A DNA stretch of 64,000 bases from Bradyrhizobium ottawaense (lineage in GTDB: Bacteria > Pseudomonadota > Alphaproteobacteria > Rhizobiales > Xanthobacteraceae), in contig NZ_LT629693.1 of the NCBI RefSeq assembly GCF_900099825.1, forward strand, positions 1,612,001 to 1,676,000, in the 5' to 3' direction. Position 1 is the first letter of the stretch, and every line of letters begins with the position of its first letter. Shown in pieces: positions 1-7,754 of this stretch. The notes beneath the pieces are model-generated. The model had not been told where the DNA came from and ran no database searches. It saw nothing but the letters and a program-made list of their open reading frames with translations. A program made the position numbers and the translations under genes.

Positions 1-1
1 C

Positions 2-700
2 ACGCAATGGATCGTCGAGGATCGGTTCCCGGCCGGACGGCCGGATTTCGTCGCCGCCGGCGTGCAGCTCGTCTCCGACGTGACGCCGTTCGAACACATG
101 AAGCTGCGGCTGCTCAACGCCAGCCACTCGGCGCTCGCCTATCTCGGCTATCTCGCAGGCTTTGAGACCATCGCCGCCGCCATGACCGACGCGCGCTTTG
201 CAGCCTATGCGCGGCAAGTGATGGAAGACGCGGCGCCGACACTGGAGATGCCCGCGGGTACCGATCTCGCGGCCTACAGCGTATCGCTGCTGCAACGCTT
301 TTCGAATCCGGCTTTGCACCACCGCACCTGGCAGATTGCGATGGACGGATCGCAGAAACTGCCGCAACGGCTGCTCGCCGCCATGCAGGACCGGCTGCGG
401 ATGGGCTTGCCGATCGACACCCACGCGCTCGCCGTCGCAGGCTGGATGCGCTACGTCACCGCCAGGGACGAAGCCGGAGGTGCGATCGACGTGCGCGATC
501 CAATCGCAGCAAAGTTGAAGGCCATCGCCGACAGCGCGGGTCCGGTTGCAGATCGGCTGGCTCCGGCCCTGCTGGAGGTCAGCTCTATCTTCGGAACGCT
601 CGGCGGCGACACCCGCATGCGCAGCGCCGTCACGCAGGCGCTGGCAAAACTCTATGAGGTCGGCGCGCGGCAGGCCGTGCAGGAATTTCGTCCCGTATGA
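2..700 (+). CDS. Mannitol dehydrogenase family protein, C-terminal part
   Basis: The open frame enters from the left edge, so the N-terminal Rossmann domain lies outside the window. The visible 232 residues carry the C-terminal helical domain of the polyol-specific long-chain dehydrogenases: QWIVEDRFPAGRP, then the hallmark KLRLLNASHSALAYLGYLAG, whose Lys and Asn-x-x-His are the family's catalytic and binding residues. Family members (mannitol 2-dehydrogenase, fructuronate reductase, arabinitol dehydrogenase) oxidise a polyol or reduce a keto-sugar with NAD(P) in the cytoplasm. The exact substrate cannot be told from this half. The gene converges on the ridA-like gene, with only a few bases between their 3' ends. 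Confidence 0.88.
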   Translation, partial: TQWIVEDRFPAGRPDFVAAGVQLVSDVTPFEHMKLRLLNASHSALAYLGYLAGFETIAAAMTDARFAAYARQVMEDAAPTLEMPAGTDLAAYSVSLLQRFSNPALHHRTWQIAMDGSQKLPQRLLAAMQDRLRMGLPIDTHALAVAGWMRYVTARDEAGGAIDVRDPIAAKLKAIADSAGPVADRLAPALLEVSSIFGTLGGDTRMRSAVTQALAKLYEVGARQAVQEFRPV

Positions 701-707
701 TTTGAGG

Positions 708-1166
708 TCAGCGCGGCACCACCGCTGTCGCTTCGATCTCGACGCGCGCGGCCTTCTCGACCAGGCGCACCACCTGGACCAGCGCCATCGCCGGATAATG
801 CGCACCAAGGATCTCGCGATAGACCCGGCCGAGCGTTTTGAGGCTGGCGAGATATTCCTCGATATCGACGACGTACCAGGTCAGCCGCACCAGATGCTCA
901 GGTCTCGCGCCACCCTCGCTGAGGATGGCAGCAATGTTGCTCAGCGCCTGACGCACCTGGGCGACAAAGTCCGGAGCCAAATGGCCCTGCGTATCCCAAC
1001 CAATCACGCCGCCGGTGACGACGAGACGGCCATCGGCCGCCATGCCGTTGGCGTAGCCTTTCGGCATCGGCCAGCCGCTCGGCTGCAGCACTTGCGGGCC
1101 GGTGGACGGGGCGTCGGTCTTGGGATGCGGCACCACCGTCAAGGTGGGGCCTTTGGGCGCGTTCAC
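708..1166 (-). CDS. RidA-family enamine/imine deaminase
   Basis: A 152-residue protein of the YjgF/YER057c/RidA family. The family fold covers roughly residues 25-150, and the C-terminal KAARVEIEATAVV segment is the usual subunit-interface and active-site strand with its Arg. Known family members hydrolyse reactive enamines or imines to ketones plus ammonia. The start is GTG, supported by an AAGGA sequence about 9 bases upstream. The gene lies 16 bases downstream of the aryl-CoA ligase in the same direction and is probably co-transcribed with it. In an anthranilate-CoA pathway the reductive monooxygenase leaves an enamine, so a RidA protein would have a clear job. That role is inference. Confidence 0.85.
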   Translation of the reverse strand: MNAPKGPTLTVVPHPKTDAPSTGPQVLQPSGWPMPKGYANGMAADGRLVVTGGVIGWDTQGHLAPDFVAQVRQALSNIAAILSEGGARPEHLVRLTWYVVDIEEYLASLKTLGRVYREILGAHYPAMALVQVVRLVEKAARVEIEATAVVPR

Positions 1167-1182
1167 GTTCTATTTTCCTTCT

Positions 1183-2862
1183 TCATTCAGCGGCAGCACT
1201 CGACGACACCGCGCTGGCCGCGGCCATCTGCCGTAACGCAAACCGCCGCAGCTTGCCGGTCTCGGTCTTCGGCAGCGCCTCGACATATTCGATGGCGCGC
1301 GGATATTTATAGGGCGCGATCTCGCGCTTGACGTGTTCCTGCAACGCCGCCGTCAGCGCGGCATCGCCCTCGGCGCCGCCCGCAAGCACCACATAGGCCT
1401 TGACGATCATGCCGCGCGCTTCGTCGGGCGCGCCGACCACGCCGCACTCGGCCACGGCGGGATGCGACAGCAACGCCGCTTCGATCTCGGGGCCTGCGAT
1501 GTTGTAGCCGGAAGAGACGATCATGTCGTCCGAGCGCGCCACAAAGGACAGCCGGCCGTTGGCGTCGCTGACGAAGGAATCGCCGGTCAGGTTCCAGCCG
1601 TCGCGCACATAGTTCGACTGCCTGGCGTCGGCGAGATAGCGGCATCCGGTGGGACCGCGGACCGCGAGCTTGCCGACCGTGCCCGCCGGCAATTCCTTCA
1701 TGTCGTCGTCGACGATCTTGGCTTCGTAGCCGGTGACCGGATAGCCGGTGGTTCCGGCGGCGGCGTCGCCAAGCCGGTTGGTGATGAAGATGTGCAGCAG
1801 CTCGGTCGAGCCGATGCCGTCGAGAATCGTCTTGCCGGTCCGGCGGGTCCAGGCGTCGAACACCGGCGCCGGCAGGGTCTCACCGGCCGAGACCGCGAGC
1901 CGCAGCGACGACAGGTCAGCGCCCTTGTCCATCGCCGCCATCATCGCGCGATAGGCGGTGGGCGAGGTAAAGCAGATCGTGGCCTTGTAGGTCTCGATGA
2001 TCTTGACCATTTCGGGCGGCGAGGCATTTTCCAGCAGCGTCGCGGTGGCGCCATATCGTAACGGAAAGATCGCAAGACCGCCGAGCCCGAACGTAAAGGC
2101 CAGCGGCGGCGAGCCGACGAAGACGTCGTCCGGGGTGACGTTGAGGACTTCACGCGCATAGCCGTCGGCGACGATCATGAGGTCGCGGTGGAAGTGCATC
2201 GTCGCCTTCGGTTCGCCCGTGGTGCCCGAGGTAAATCCGAGCAAGGCGACATCGTCGCGGCCGGTCTTCACGGCCTCGAATCGCACCGGCTTGTTCAGCG
2301 CCACCCGATCGAGTTCCGCGTCGTGGTTCGAAGTGCCGTCGAAATTCACCACCTGCTTGAGAAACCGGCTGGTCTTCGCGCACGCCACCAGCTCATCGGC
2401 AATGCGGCTGTCGGTCAGCGCCAGCGCGATCTCGGCCTTGTCGACAATCTTTGTCAGTTCGCCGGCGCGCAGCATCGGCATGGTGTTGACGACGACGGCG
2501 CCGGCCTTGGTTGCCGCAAGCCACGCCGCGACCAGCGCCGGATTGTTGCCGGAGCGGATCAACACCCGGTTGCCGGGCTTGACCCCGTAATTCTCCACCA
2601 GCGCATGCGCCAGGCGGTTCGACCAGTCGGCCAGTTCCTTGTAGGTGCGCTGGCGGCCATTGCCGATCAGCGCAACGCGATCGCCCATGCCCTGCTCGAC
2701 GATGCGATCGGTCAGTTCGACGGCGGCGTTGAGATATTCCGGGTATTGAAATTCCGGCCGGTCGAGCGGCAACTCCGGCCATTGCGTGAACGGCGGCAGA
2801 TTTCGCCGCGAAAAATCGTCGACATGGCCGGATGGGCCAAGCACAGGTTCTCTACCTGACAT
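1183..2862 (-). CDS. Benzoate-CoA ligase family protein, probable 2-aminobenzoate-CoA ligase
   Basis: An AMP-forming acyl/aryl-CoA synthetase of 559 residues. The P-loop-like FTSGTTGEPKATMHFHRD, the GSTELLHIF adenine-binding segment, the TGDSF motif and the C-terminal PKTETGKLRRFALR with the adenylation lysine are all present. It would activate an aromatic acid with ATP and CoA. The closest families I recognise are benzoate- and 2-aminobenzoate-CoA ligases, and the fused monooxygenase/reductase in the same cluster favours 2-aminobenzoate. The start was chosen at the MSGREP methionine because GAGGGG sits 6 bases upstream; an upstream ATG at 2886 is the alternative. A putative MarR operator lies 76-97 bases upstream. 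Salicylate is another possible substrate. Confidence 0.85.
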   Translation of the reverse strand: MSGREPVLGPSGHVDDFSRRNLPPFTQWPELPLDRPEFQYPEYLNAAVELTDRIVEQGMGDRVALIGNGRQRTYKELADWSNRLAHALVENYGVKPGNRVLIRSGNNPALVAAWLAATKAGAVVVNTMPMLRAGELTKIVDKAEIALALTDSRIADELVACAKTSRFLKQVVNFDGTSNHDAELDRVALNKPVRFEAVKTGRDDVALLGFTSGTTGEPKATMHFHRDLMIVADGYAREVLNVTPDDVFVGSPPLAFTFGLGGLAIFPLRYGATATLLENASPPEMVKIIETYKATICFTSPTAYRAMMAAMDKGADLSSLRLAVSAGETLPAPVFDAWTRRTGKTILDGIGSTELLHIFITNRLGDAAAGTTGYPVTGYEAKIVDDDMKELPAGTVGKLAVRGPTGCRYLADARQSNYVRDGWNLTGDSFVSDANGRLSFVARSDDMIVSSGYNIAGPEIEAALLSHPAVAECGVVGAPDEARGMIVKAYVVLAGGAEGDAALTAALQEHVKREIAPYKYPRAIEYVEALPKTETGKLRRFALRQMAAASAVSSSAAAE

Positions 2863-2937
2863 TTCCATCCCCTCGCTTTCATCCATGAAGGCTCGAGATC
2901 GACAAAACGGACGCCCGGCAGCGTGATCGTCAAATCA

Positions 2938-2959
2938 TTTTAGGCTTAAAGTAATTTGG
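2938..2959. promoter_or_regulatory. Putative MarR operator, site A (upstream of aryl-CoA ligase)
   Basis: Core TTTAGGCTTAAAGTAATTT. The same 19-base core occurs once more in this cluster, on the other strand relative to its gene (site C), and looser versions precede two other transcription units. The TTTA-N4-TAAA symmetry suits a dimeric MarR protein. No binding data; assigned by recurrence. Confidence 0.6.
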
Positions 2960-3002
2960 CGCAAGTCCGTATTTTGACCATCCCGGGGATTTTGCGAGGA
3001 TT

Positions 3003-3827
3003 TCAGCGCCCGGCCAGTTGCTTCAGCCGCAGCGTCATCGGCGAGCCGGCGTCGGCCAGCGGCGCGATCGCGGTAAAATGGTTGGCATCGGGGACGCTGC
3101 CAAACCGCGTCGGAAGGCCTGCCTTGCCCCAGGCATCGACGATGGTCCGGCTCTGCCGAAAGTATTCGGCGCTCTCGTTGCCGCCGACCACCGCATCAAG
3201 GCTGCCGCGCTCCGGTGGCTTCCAGAACAACGGACTGACCGCCTTCGCCGACGCATCGTCAAGCTTCAGCGCGTTGTTGATCGAGGTCGGAACCAGCGGC
3301 CGCAGGTCGAACAGGCCTGAAATGGTATATGCCGCCGTCACCAGTCCCTCCGGCAACACGCCATCGAGCGCGCGCCAGTCGGTTACCAGCAGGCAGGCGG
3401 CGAGATGGCCGCCCGCGGAATGGCCGCTCATCACCAGCGGCCGTCCGAGTTTTGCGAGTTCGCGCGTTGCGGTGCGCATCTGCTCAATGATGTCGCCGAC
3501 GGAAACGTTGGGGCAAAGATCGTAGCTCGGCACCGCGACGTCGATGCCATGCGCATTCAGCCCGCCGGCAAGATGGCTGAAGAAGGAGCCATCGAGCGCC
3601 TGCCAATAGCCGCCATGAATGAAGACGACGATGGCGCCGGCGCCATCGCCGGACAGCAGATCGATCCGGTGGCGTTCGCCCGGACCATAAGCCAGCATTT
3701 TGAGCCGGCCCTGATGCGCCTCGCGATAGGCCCGCGCATCGCGCGCCCAGCCGGCCATGATCGCCGGATTTTCCGGCACCCGTGCGCGATTATTGTATTC
3801 GACTTCGTAGTCCACATCCGCGTTCAA
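3003..3827 (-). CDS. Alpha/beta hydrolase, arylformamidase-like
   Basis: A 274-residue alpha/beta hydrolase. HGGYW (oxyanion hole) is the signature of the AFMID/kynurenine-formamidase branch, GHSAGG is the nucleophile elbow, and DANHF carries the catalytic His near the C-terminus. Members hydrolyse N-formylkynurenine or related aryl formamides and esters. The TTG start at 3827 was chosen because AGAGGT lies 7 bases upstream and the frame beyond it runs into the MarR gene. The gene starts 20 bases after the MarR stop, so the two are likely co-transcribed. A formamidase beside anthranilate-degrading genes suggests that N-formylanthranilate or N-formylkynurenine feeds the pathway. That link is inference. 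Confidence 0.8.
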   Translation of the reverse strand: MNADVDYEVEYNNRARVPENPAIMAGWARDARAYREAHQGRLKMLAYGPGERHRIDLLSGDGAGAIVVFIHGGYWQALDGSFFSHLAGGLNAHGIDVAVPSYDLCPNVSVGDIIEQMRTATRELAKLGRPLVMSGHSAGGHLAACLLVTDWRALDGVLPEGLVTAAYTISGLFDLRPLVPTSINNALKLDDASAKAVSPLFWKPPERGSLDAVVGGNESAEYFRQSRTIVDAWGKAGLPTRFGSVPDANHFTAIAPLADAGSPMTLRLKQLAGR

Positions 3828-3847
3828 CGGAGTTACCTCTCGAACCG

Positions 3848-4342
3848 CTACGTCGTCCGCGCCTTGGCGGATTTCTGCGCCGAGCCCTTGGTCTTGGCCA
3901 ACAACCGCATCAATTCTCGGACATCCTTCGGCGTTAGATCGCCGAAGATGTCGGCGATCCATAACTCGTGCTCCGCCGCCATCTTGCGAAACTCGGTGCG
4001 GCCGGCCTTGGTCAGGCGGATCACCTGGACACGGCGGTCGGAATCCGAGGTGCGGCGGTCGATGTGACCGGATTCGACGAGGCGCTCGACGAGACCGGTG
4101 ACGTTGCCGTTCGAGACCATCATCCGCTTCGAGACGTCAGACAGCGTCATGCCCTCCGGGACCTTGTCGAGCTGGGCCATCAGGTCGAAGCGCGGCAGCG
4201 TGACGTCGAAACGCTCGCGCAAGCGGCTGCGCACCTCACCTTCGATCAGGGTGGTGCAGGTCAGCAATCGCAGCCAAAGTCTGATTTCATCCCGGTGATC
4301 CTCCGGGAGTTCGTTGGCCTTGGTCTCTGAATCAAGAATCAT
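3848..4342 (-). CDS. MarR family transcriptional regulator
   Basis: A 164-residue winged-helix regulator. The MarR core runs about residues 28-145, with the recognition region LSDVSKRMMVSNGNVTGLVERLVESGHIDRRT and the wing SDRRVQVIRLT, both typical of regulators of aromatic-acid catabolism that are released from DNA by an aromatic or aryl-CoA ligand. It is divergent from the solute-binding protein gene at 4570, and the intergenic region carries one of four similar palindromic sites found ahead of this cluster's transcription units. It is therefore the obvious candidate for the local regulator. Ligand identity (for example 2-aminobenzoyl-CoA) is inferred only. Confidence 0.9.
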   Translation of the reverse strand: MILDSETKANELPEDHRDEIRLWLRLLTCTTLIEGEVRSRLRERFDVTLPRFDLMAQLDKVPEGMTLSDVSKRMMVSNGNVTGLVERLVESGHIDRRTSDSDRRVQVIRLTKAGRTEFRKMAAEHELWIADIFGDLTPKDVRELMRLLAKTKGSAQKSAKARTT

Positions 4343-4414
4343 GGTGCAATCTTGGCTGCCTTGGACGTGCGGGGAATACGAGCAGACCGCAGCTTCGGAT
4401 CATTGTCCAGATTT

Positions 4415-4435
4415 CTTTAGGGTTCAAGCAATTGG
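4415..4435. promoter_or_regulatory. Putative MarR operator, site B (MarR / binding-protein divergent region)
   Basis: Sequence CTTTAGGGTTCAAGCAATTG. It matches the consensus shared with sites A, C and D and lies in the intergenic region between the divergent MarR and binding-protein genes, 135 bases before the latter's start. It could control both directions. The rest of the region 4343-4569 shows nothing else I recognise. Confidence 0.55.
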
Positions 4436-4569
4436 CGCACAGCTTGCATGACCGAGCCTTGCATAGCGGTGCAGCTTGCAGGTGCGGTCGTCATCAGAAT
4501 AAGCTGCATCTTGAGGATTTATGCGTTGTCAGGTTTTGGCCGCGTCACGGCCGAACAAAGGGAGTTGTC

Positions 4570-5757
4570 ATGAAGCAGTCGTTGAAACTGGCGTCGTTGA
4601 AGCTGGCCGGACTTGCCGTCCTGCTGGGTGCCGCCGCCGGTCCCGCCGCGGCGCAAGAGAAGGTCAAGATCGGCGTGATCGTGACTTTGTCCGGTCCCGC
4701 CGCCGGCCTCGGCCAGCAATCGCGCGACGGCTTCCAGCTCGCGATCAAGGATCTCGGCGGCAAGATGGCCGGCAAGGACGTCGAGGTCGTTGTCGTCGAC
4801 GACGAACTGAAGCCGGACGGCGCGGTGACCAAGGTCAAGGGCCTGCTTGAACGCGACAAGGTCGACTTCGTCGTCGGCCCGATCTTCTCCAACATCCTGC
4901 AGGCCATTCACCGGCCGGTCACCGAGAACAAGACTTTTCTGATCAGCCCGAATGCCGGACCGTCGAGCTACGCCGGCAAGGAATGCAGCCCGTTCTTCTA
5001 CGTCACCTCCTACCAGAACGACCAGGTGCACGAGATCCTCGGCAAGGTGGCGCAGGATCGCGGCTACAAGCGCGTCTACGTGCTGGTGCCGAACTACCAG
5101 GCCGGCAAGGATTCCGCCGCCGGCTTCAAGCTGGACTATAAGGGCGAAATCGTCGAGGAAAGCTACATGCCGCTCGGTACGCTCGACTTCCAGGTCGAGC
5201 TTACCAAGATCGCTTCCGCCAAGCCCGACGCGCTGTTCACCTTCATGCCGGGCGGCATGGGCGTCGGCCTTGTCAAGCAGTACCGGCAGGCCGGTCTCGC
5301 CGACAAGATTCCGGTGCTCTCCGCGTTCACCGTCGATGAATCGACGCTGCCGGCGCAGCAGGACGCCGCGGTCGGCATGTTCGGCGGCGCCAACTGGGCG
5401 CCCGATCTCGACAATCCACAAAGCAAGAAATTCGTCGCCGCCTACGAGGCCGCCTATAACGGCGTGCCCGGCACCTATGCGATGCAGGGCTATGATGCAG
5501 CGCTGCTGATCGACAGCGCGGTCAAGGCGGTAAAGGGCGATCTCACCAACAAGGACGCGGTAGCGGCGGCGCTGAAGAAGGCCGATTTCACCTCGCTGCG
5601 CGGCGACTTCAAGTTCAACAACAACGGCTACCCGATCCAGAATTTCTACCTGACCAAAGTGGCAAAACGCGCGGACGGCAAATTCCAGACCGAGATTGTC
5701 GAGAAGGTGTTTTCGAATTACGGCGACCGTTACGCCAAGGACTGCGCCGCGAAATAG
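4570..5757 (+). CDS. Branched-chain amino-acid-type ABC transporter substrate-binding protein
   Basis: A periplasmic binding protein of 395 residues with a signal peptide (positively charged MKQSLKLASLK, hydrophobic core, AAA cleavage near residue 28). The mature part begins KVKIGVIVTLSGPAAGLGQQSRDG, the usual opening of type-I (Leu/Ile/Val-like, Peripla_BP_6) receptors. In alphaproteobacteria many such receptors bind aromatic acids rather than amino acids. No permease or ATPase genes accompany it here, so it must use a transporter encoded elsewhere. The ATG at 4570 was chosen for the signal peptide; the frame stays open upstream but without signal-like sequence. It is divergent from MarR, followed by a cupin gene, and probably imports the pathway substrate. 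Confidence 0.88.
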   Translation: MKQSLKLASLKLAGLAVLLGAAAGPAAAQEKVKIGVIVTLSGPAAGLGQQSRDGFQLAIKDLGGKMAGKDVEVVVVDDELKPDGAVTKVKGLLERDKVDFVVGPIFSNILQAIHRPVTENKTFLISPNAGPSSYAGKECSPFFYVTSYQNDQVHEILGKVAQDRGYKRVYVLVPNYQAGKDSAAGFKLDYKGEIVEESYMPLGTLDFQVELTKIASAKPDALFTFMPGGMGVGLVKQYRQAGLADKIPVLSAFTVDESTLPAQQDAAVGMFGGANWAPDLDNPQSKKFVAAYEAAYNGVPGTYAMQGYDAALLIDSAVKAVKGDLTNKDAVAAALKKADFTSLRGDFKFNNNGYPIQNFYLTKVAKRADGKFQTEIVEKVFSNYGDRYAKDCAAK

Positions 5758-5805
5758 AGCATGATCCGGAAAAGTGGAAGCCGGTTTTCCGAAAAGATCA
5801 TGCTC
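5757..5805. repeat. GAGCATGATC intergenic palindrome
   Basis: Starts GAGCATGATCCGGAAAAGTG and ends with the reverse complement GATCATGCTC, so the transcript folds into a hairpin. It begins on the last base of the binding-protein stop codon and could also end that transcript. A second member lies at 32178-32253. I recognise the family from Bradyrhizobium-type genomes. Confidence 0.8.
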
Positions 5806-5834
5806 AAATATTAACTTTGTAAGGAAACAGCACC

Positions 5835-6290
5835 ATGAAAACCGAAATCGCCGGGATTACCCGGGCCAACGAAGGCATGCAGGGCATCTCCTGGAACATC
5901 CTCGGCCAGACCTATGTGCCGAAACACGTCACCGAGCATTCCTTCTCATGGCATGCGACCTTCCCGCCCGAGACCTTCGTGCCGCCGCATATTCATCCGG
6001 ATCAGGACGAGTACCTCTACATCCTCGAGGGCAAGCTCGACTTCTTCCTCGATGGCGCCGAAACGCAGGGGTCGCCGGGCGATCTGGTGCGGCTGCCAAT
6101 GGGCAAGCCGCATGGCATCTTCAACAAGTCCGGCCGGACCGCGAAGACGCTGTTCTGGGTGTCGCCAACGCGCCGGCTCTACGATCTGTTCTGGGGCATT
6201 CACAACATGAAGGAACAGACCCCGGATGCCGTGGTGGCGCTGGCGGCCGAGCACAACATCCACTTCCTGCCGCGGCCTCCGGGGGCGTGA
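5835..6290 (+). CDS. Cupin domain protein (paralogue of the one at 12078)
   Basis: A single-domain cupin of 151 residues. Both cupin motifs are complete: HIHPDQDEYLYILEG gives the HxH, Glu and Gly of motif 1, and GDLVRLPMGKPHGIFN fits G-x5-P-x-G-x2-H-x3-N of motif 2, so a 3-His/1-Glu metal site is expected. The function is unknown; small cupins of this kind include isomerases, dioxygenases and sensors. It is too short for a gentisate dioxygenase, which is a bicupin. An AAGGAA ribosome site precedes the ATG. It follows the binding-protein gene in the same direction across a hairpin repeat. A clear paralogue sits at the other end of the cluster. Confidence 0.85.
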   Translation: MKTEIAGITRANEGMQGISWNILGQTYVPKHVTEHSFSWHATFPPETFVPPHIHPDQDEYLYILEGKLDFFLDGAETQGSPGDLVRLPMGKPHGIFNKSGRTAKTLFWVSPTRRLYDLFWGIHNMKEQTPDAVVALAAEHNIHFLPRPPGA

Positions 6291-6306
6291 AGTAAAATTC
6301 AATACT

Positions 6307-6436
6307 CGTCATGCCCGGGCATAGCCGTCCGAAGGACGGCGTCGCTTCCGCTCGCCTATGACCCGGGCATCCACGACTTGCGGTCTCGCAGCAAGAAAGA
6401 CGTGGATGGCCGGGTCAAGCCCGGCCATGACGACAG
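6307..6436. repeat. GTCATGCCCGGGC intergenic repeat
   Basis: The element begins with GTCATGCCCGGGCATAG and ends with GGCCGGGTCAAGCCCGGC followed by CATGACGAC, with an internal GTCCGAAGGAC hairpin and two further inverted arms around ACGTGGATGG. It fills the gap between the 3' ends of two convergent genes. I recognise it as a repetitive intergenic element of the Bradyrhizobium group; copy number cannot be judged here. Confidence 0.7.
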
Positions 6437-6440
6437 GGTA

Positions 6441-7694
6441 CTACGCCCTAACCGCCGCCAGCCCCAGCATCGGCGCGGCAAAGCCGGCCTTGGAGGCATA
6501 GCCGCGCACGATCGCCTCGCGCTGGGCGTGGCTCAGCACCTTCTCGATATCGGTAAAGCCGTCGGGCGCCAGTTGTTCGACGGCGTCGATCACGCCCTCG
6601 GGTCCGCCGCGGCGGTTGGAGCGCACGATGTCGGCGGTCATCGGCAGGCGCTTCTGCTCATAGGCCAGCAGCGCCTGGCGCGGATGCTCGGCATGCGCCA
6701 GCGAATCCGCCAGCGCGCGGGCATCGAGGATGGCCTGCGAGGCGCCATTCGAGCCGACCGGATACATCGGATGCGCGGCGTCGCCGAGCAGCGTGACGCG
6801 GCCCCAGGTCCAGTACGGCAGGGGATCGCGATCGCAGCACGGGTATTCGTAAAATTCCGGCGTCGCCGCGATCAGGCCGCGCACGTCGACATACGGCACC
6901 TTGAACCGGTCGACATGCGGCATCAGTTCCTCGCGCTTGCCGAGACGCGACCAGTCCTCGCGGCGCGGCGGCGTCGCGTTGTTTTCGCCGACCTTGACCA
7001 GCACCGCCCAGTTGGTCAGCCGGCTCGCCGGGCTCGATCCTTCGGCGATCGGATAGACTACGACCTTGGCATGCAGGCCCCCGGCGACGATCATCGAGTT
7101 GCCGGTCAGGAAGGCCGGCCAGTCGCGCGCGCCGCGCCACAGCATCAAGCCGTTCCAGCACGGCGGCCCCTCATCCGGAAACAGCATCTCGCGCACGCGC
7201 GAATGGATGCCGTCGGCGCCAACAAGCACATCACCCTGCGCGGTCTTGACGTGCGCGCCGGTGCGGTCGAAGAAATGCGCGATCACAGCGCCTTCATGCT
7301 GCGCAAAGGCGCCGAGCCGGCAACCGGTGTGGATCGCCTCCGCGCCCAGCCGCTCCTCGACGGCGCGATGAATCACACCTTGCAGGCGGCCGCGGTGAAC
7401 AGAGAATTGCGGCACGTCGTGGCCGGCGCCGAGGCCGCGCGGCTCGCGCCAGACCTCCTGGCCGTGGCGATTGAGGTAATACAGTTCGTCGGTGCGGATC
7501 GCAGCCGCATCCAGCCGGTCCAACAGCCCGAGGCCGGCGAGTTCGCGGATCGCATGCGGCAGCGTGTTGATGCCGACGCCGAGTTCGCGGATGGTATCGG
7601 ACTGCTCGAACAATTCGCAGTCGATGCCGCGCGCGCGCAACATCAGCGCCGTGGTAAGGCCTCCGATGCCGCCTCCGACGATGATCGCTTTCAT
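6441..7694 (-). CDS. FAD-dependent aromatic hydroxylase-type monooxygenase
   Basis: A group A flavoprotein monooxygenase of 417 residues. GGGIGGL near the N-terminus binds the FAD adenosine, VGADGIHSRVR is the DG motif, and GDAAHPMYPVGSNGASQAI is the GD motif that contacts the flavin ribityl. Relatives hydroxylate aromatic or N-heteroaromatic acids with NAD(P)H and O2. The start at MKAIIVGGG (7694) was preferred over a TTG six codons upstream because the FAD motif normally begins within the first residues. It lies 60 bases downstream of the fused monooxygenase/reductase, same strand, likely in its operon. It could act on a hydroxylated or N-heterocyclic precursor; its substrate is not known. 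Confidence 0.85.
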   Translation of the reverse strand: MKAIIVGGGIGGLTTALMLRARGIDCELFEQSDTIRELGVGINTLPHAIRELAGLGLLDRLDAAAIRTDELYYLNRHGQEVWREPRGLGAGHDVPQFSVHRGRLQGVIHRAVEERLGAEAIHTGCRLGAFAQHEGAVIAHFFDRTGAHVKTAQGDVLVGADGIHSRVREMLFPDEGPPCWNGLMLWRGARDWPAFLTGNSMIVAGGLHAKVVVYPIAEGSSPASRLTNWAVLVKVGENNATPPRREDWSRLGKREELMPHVDRFKVPYVDVRGLIAATPEFYEYPCCDRDPLPYWTWGRVTLLGDAAHPMYPVGSNGASQAILDARALADSLAHAEHPRQALLAYEQKRLPMTADIVRSNRRGGPEGVIDAVEQLAPDGFTDIEKVLSHAQREAIVRGYASKAGFAAPMLGLAAVRA

Positions 7695-7754
7695 CCGCCC
7701 AACTCCACTCAACGCAGTACGCGTATCTGCAGGGCTCTAGCGTCGCACGGGCCC

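Noticed and set aside
5835..6290. Cupin as gentisate 1,2-dioxygenase for a salicylate-gentisate route
   Set aside because: Gentisate dioxygenases are bicupins of more than 300 residues; both local cupins are about 150 residues with one domain.
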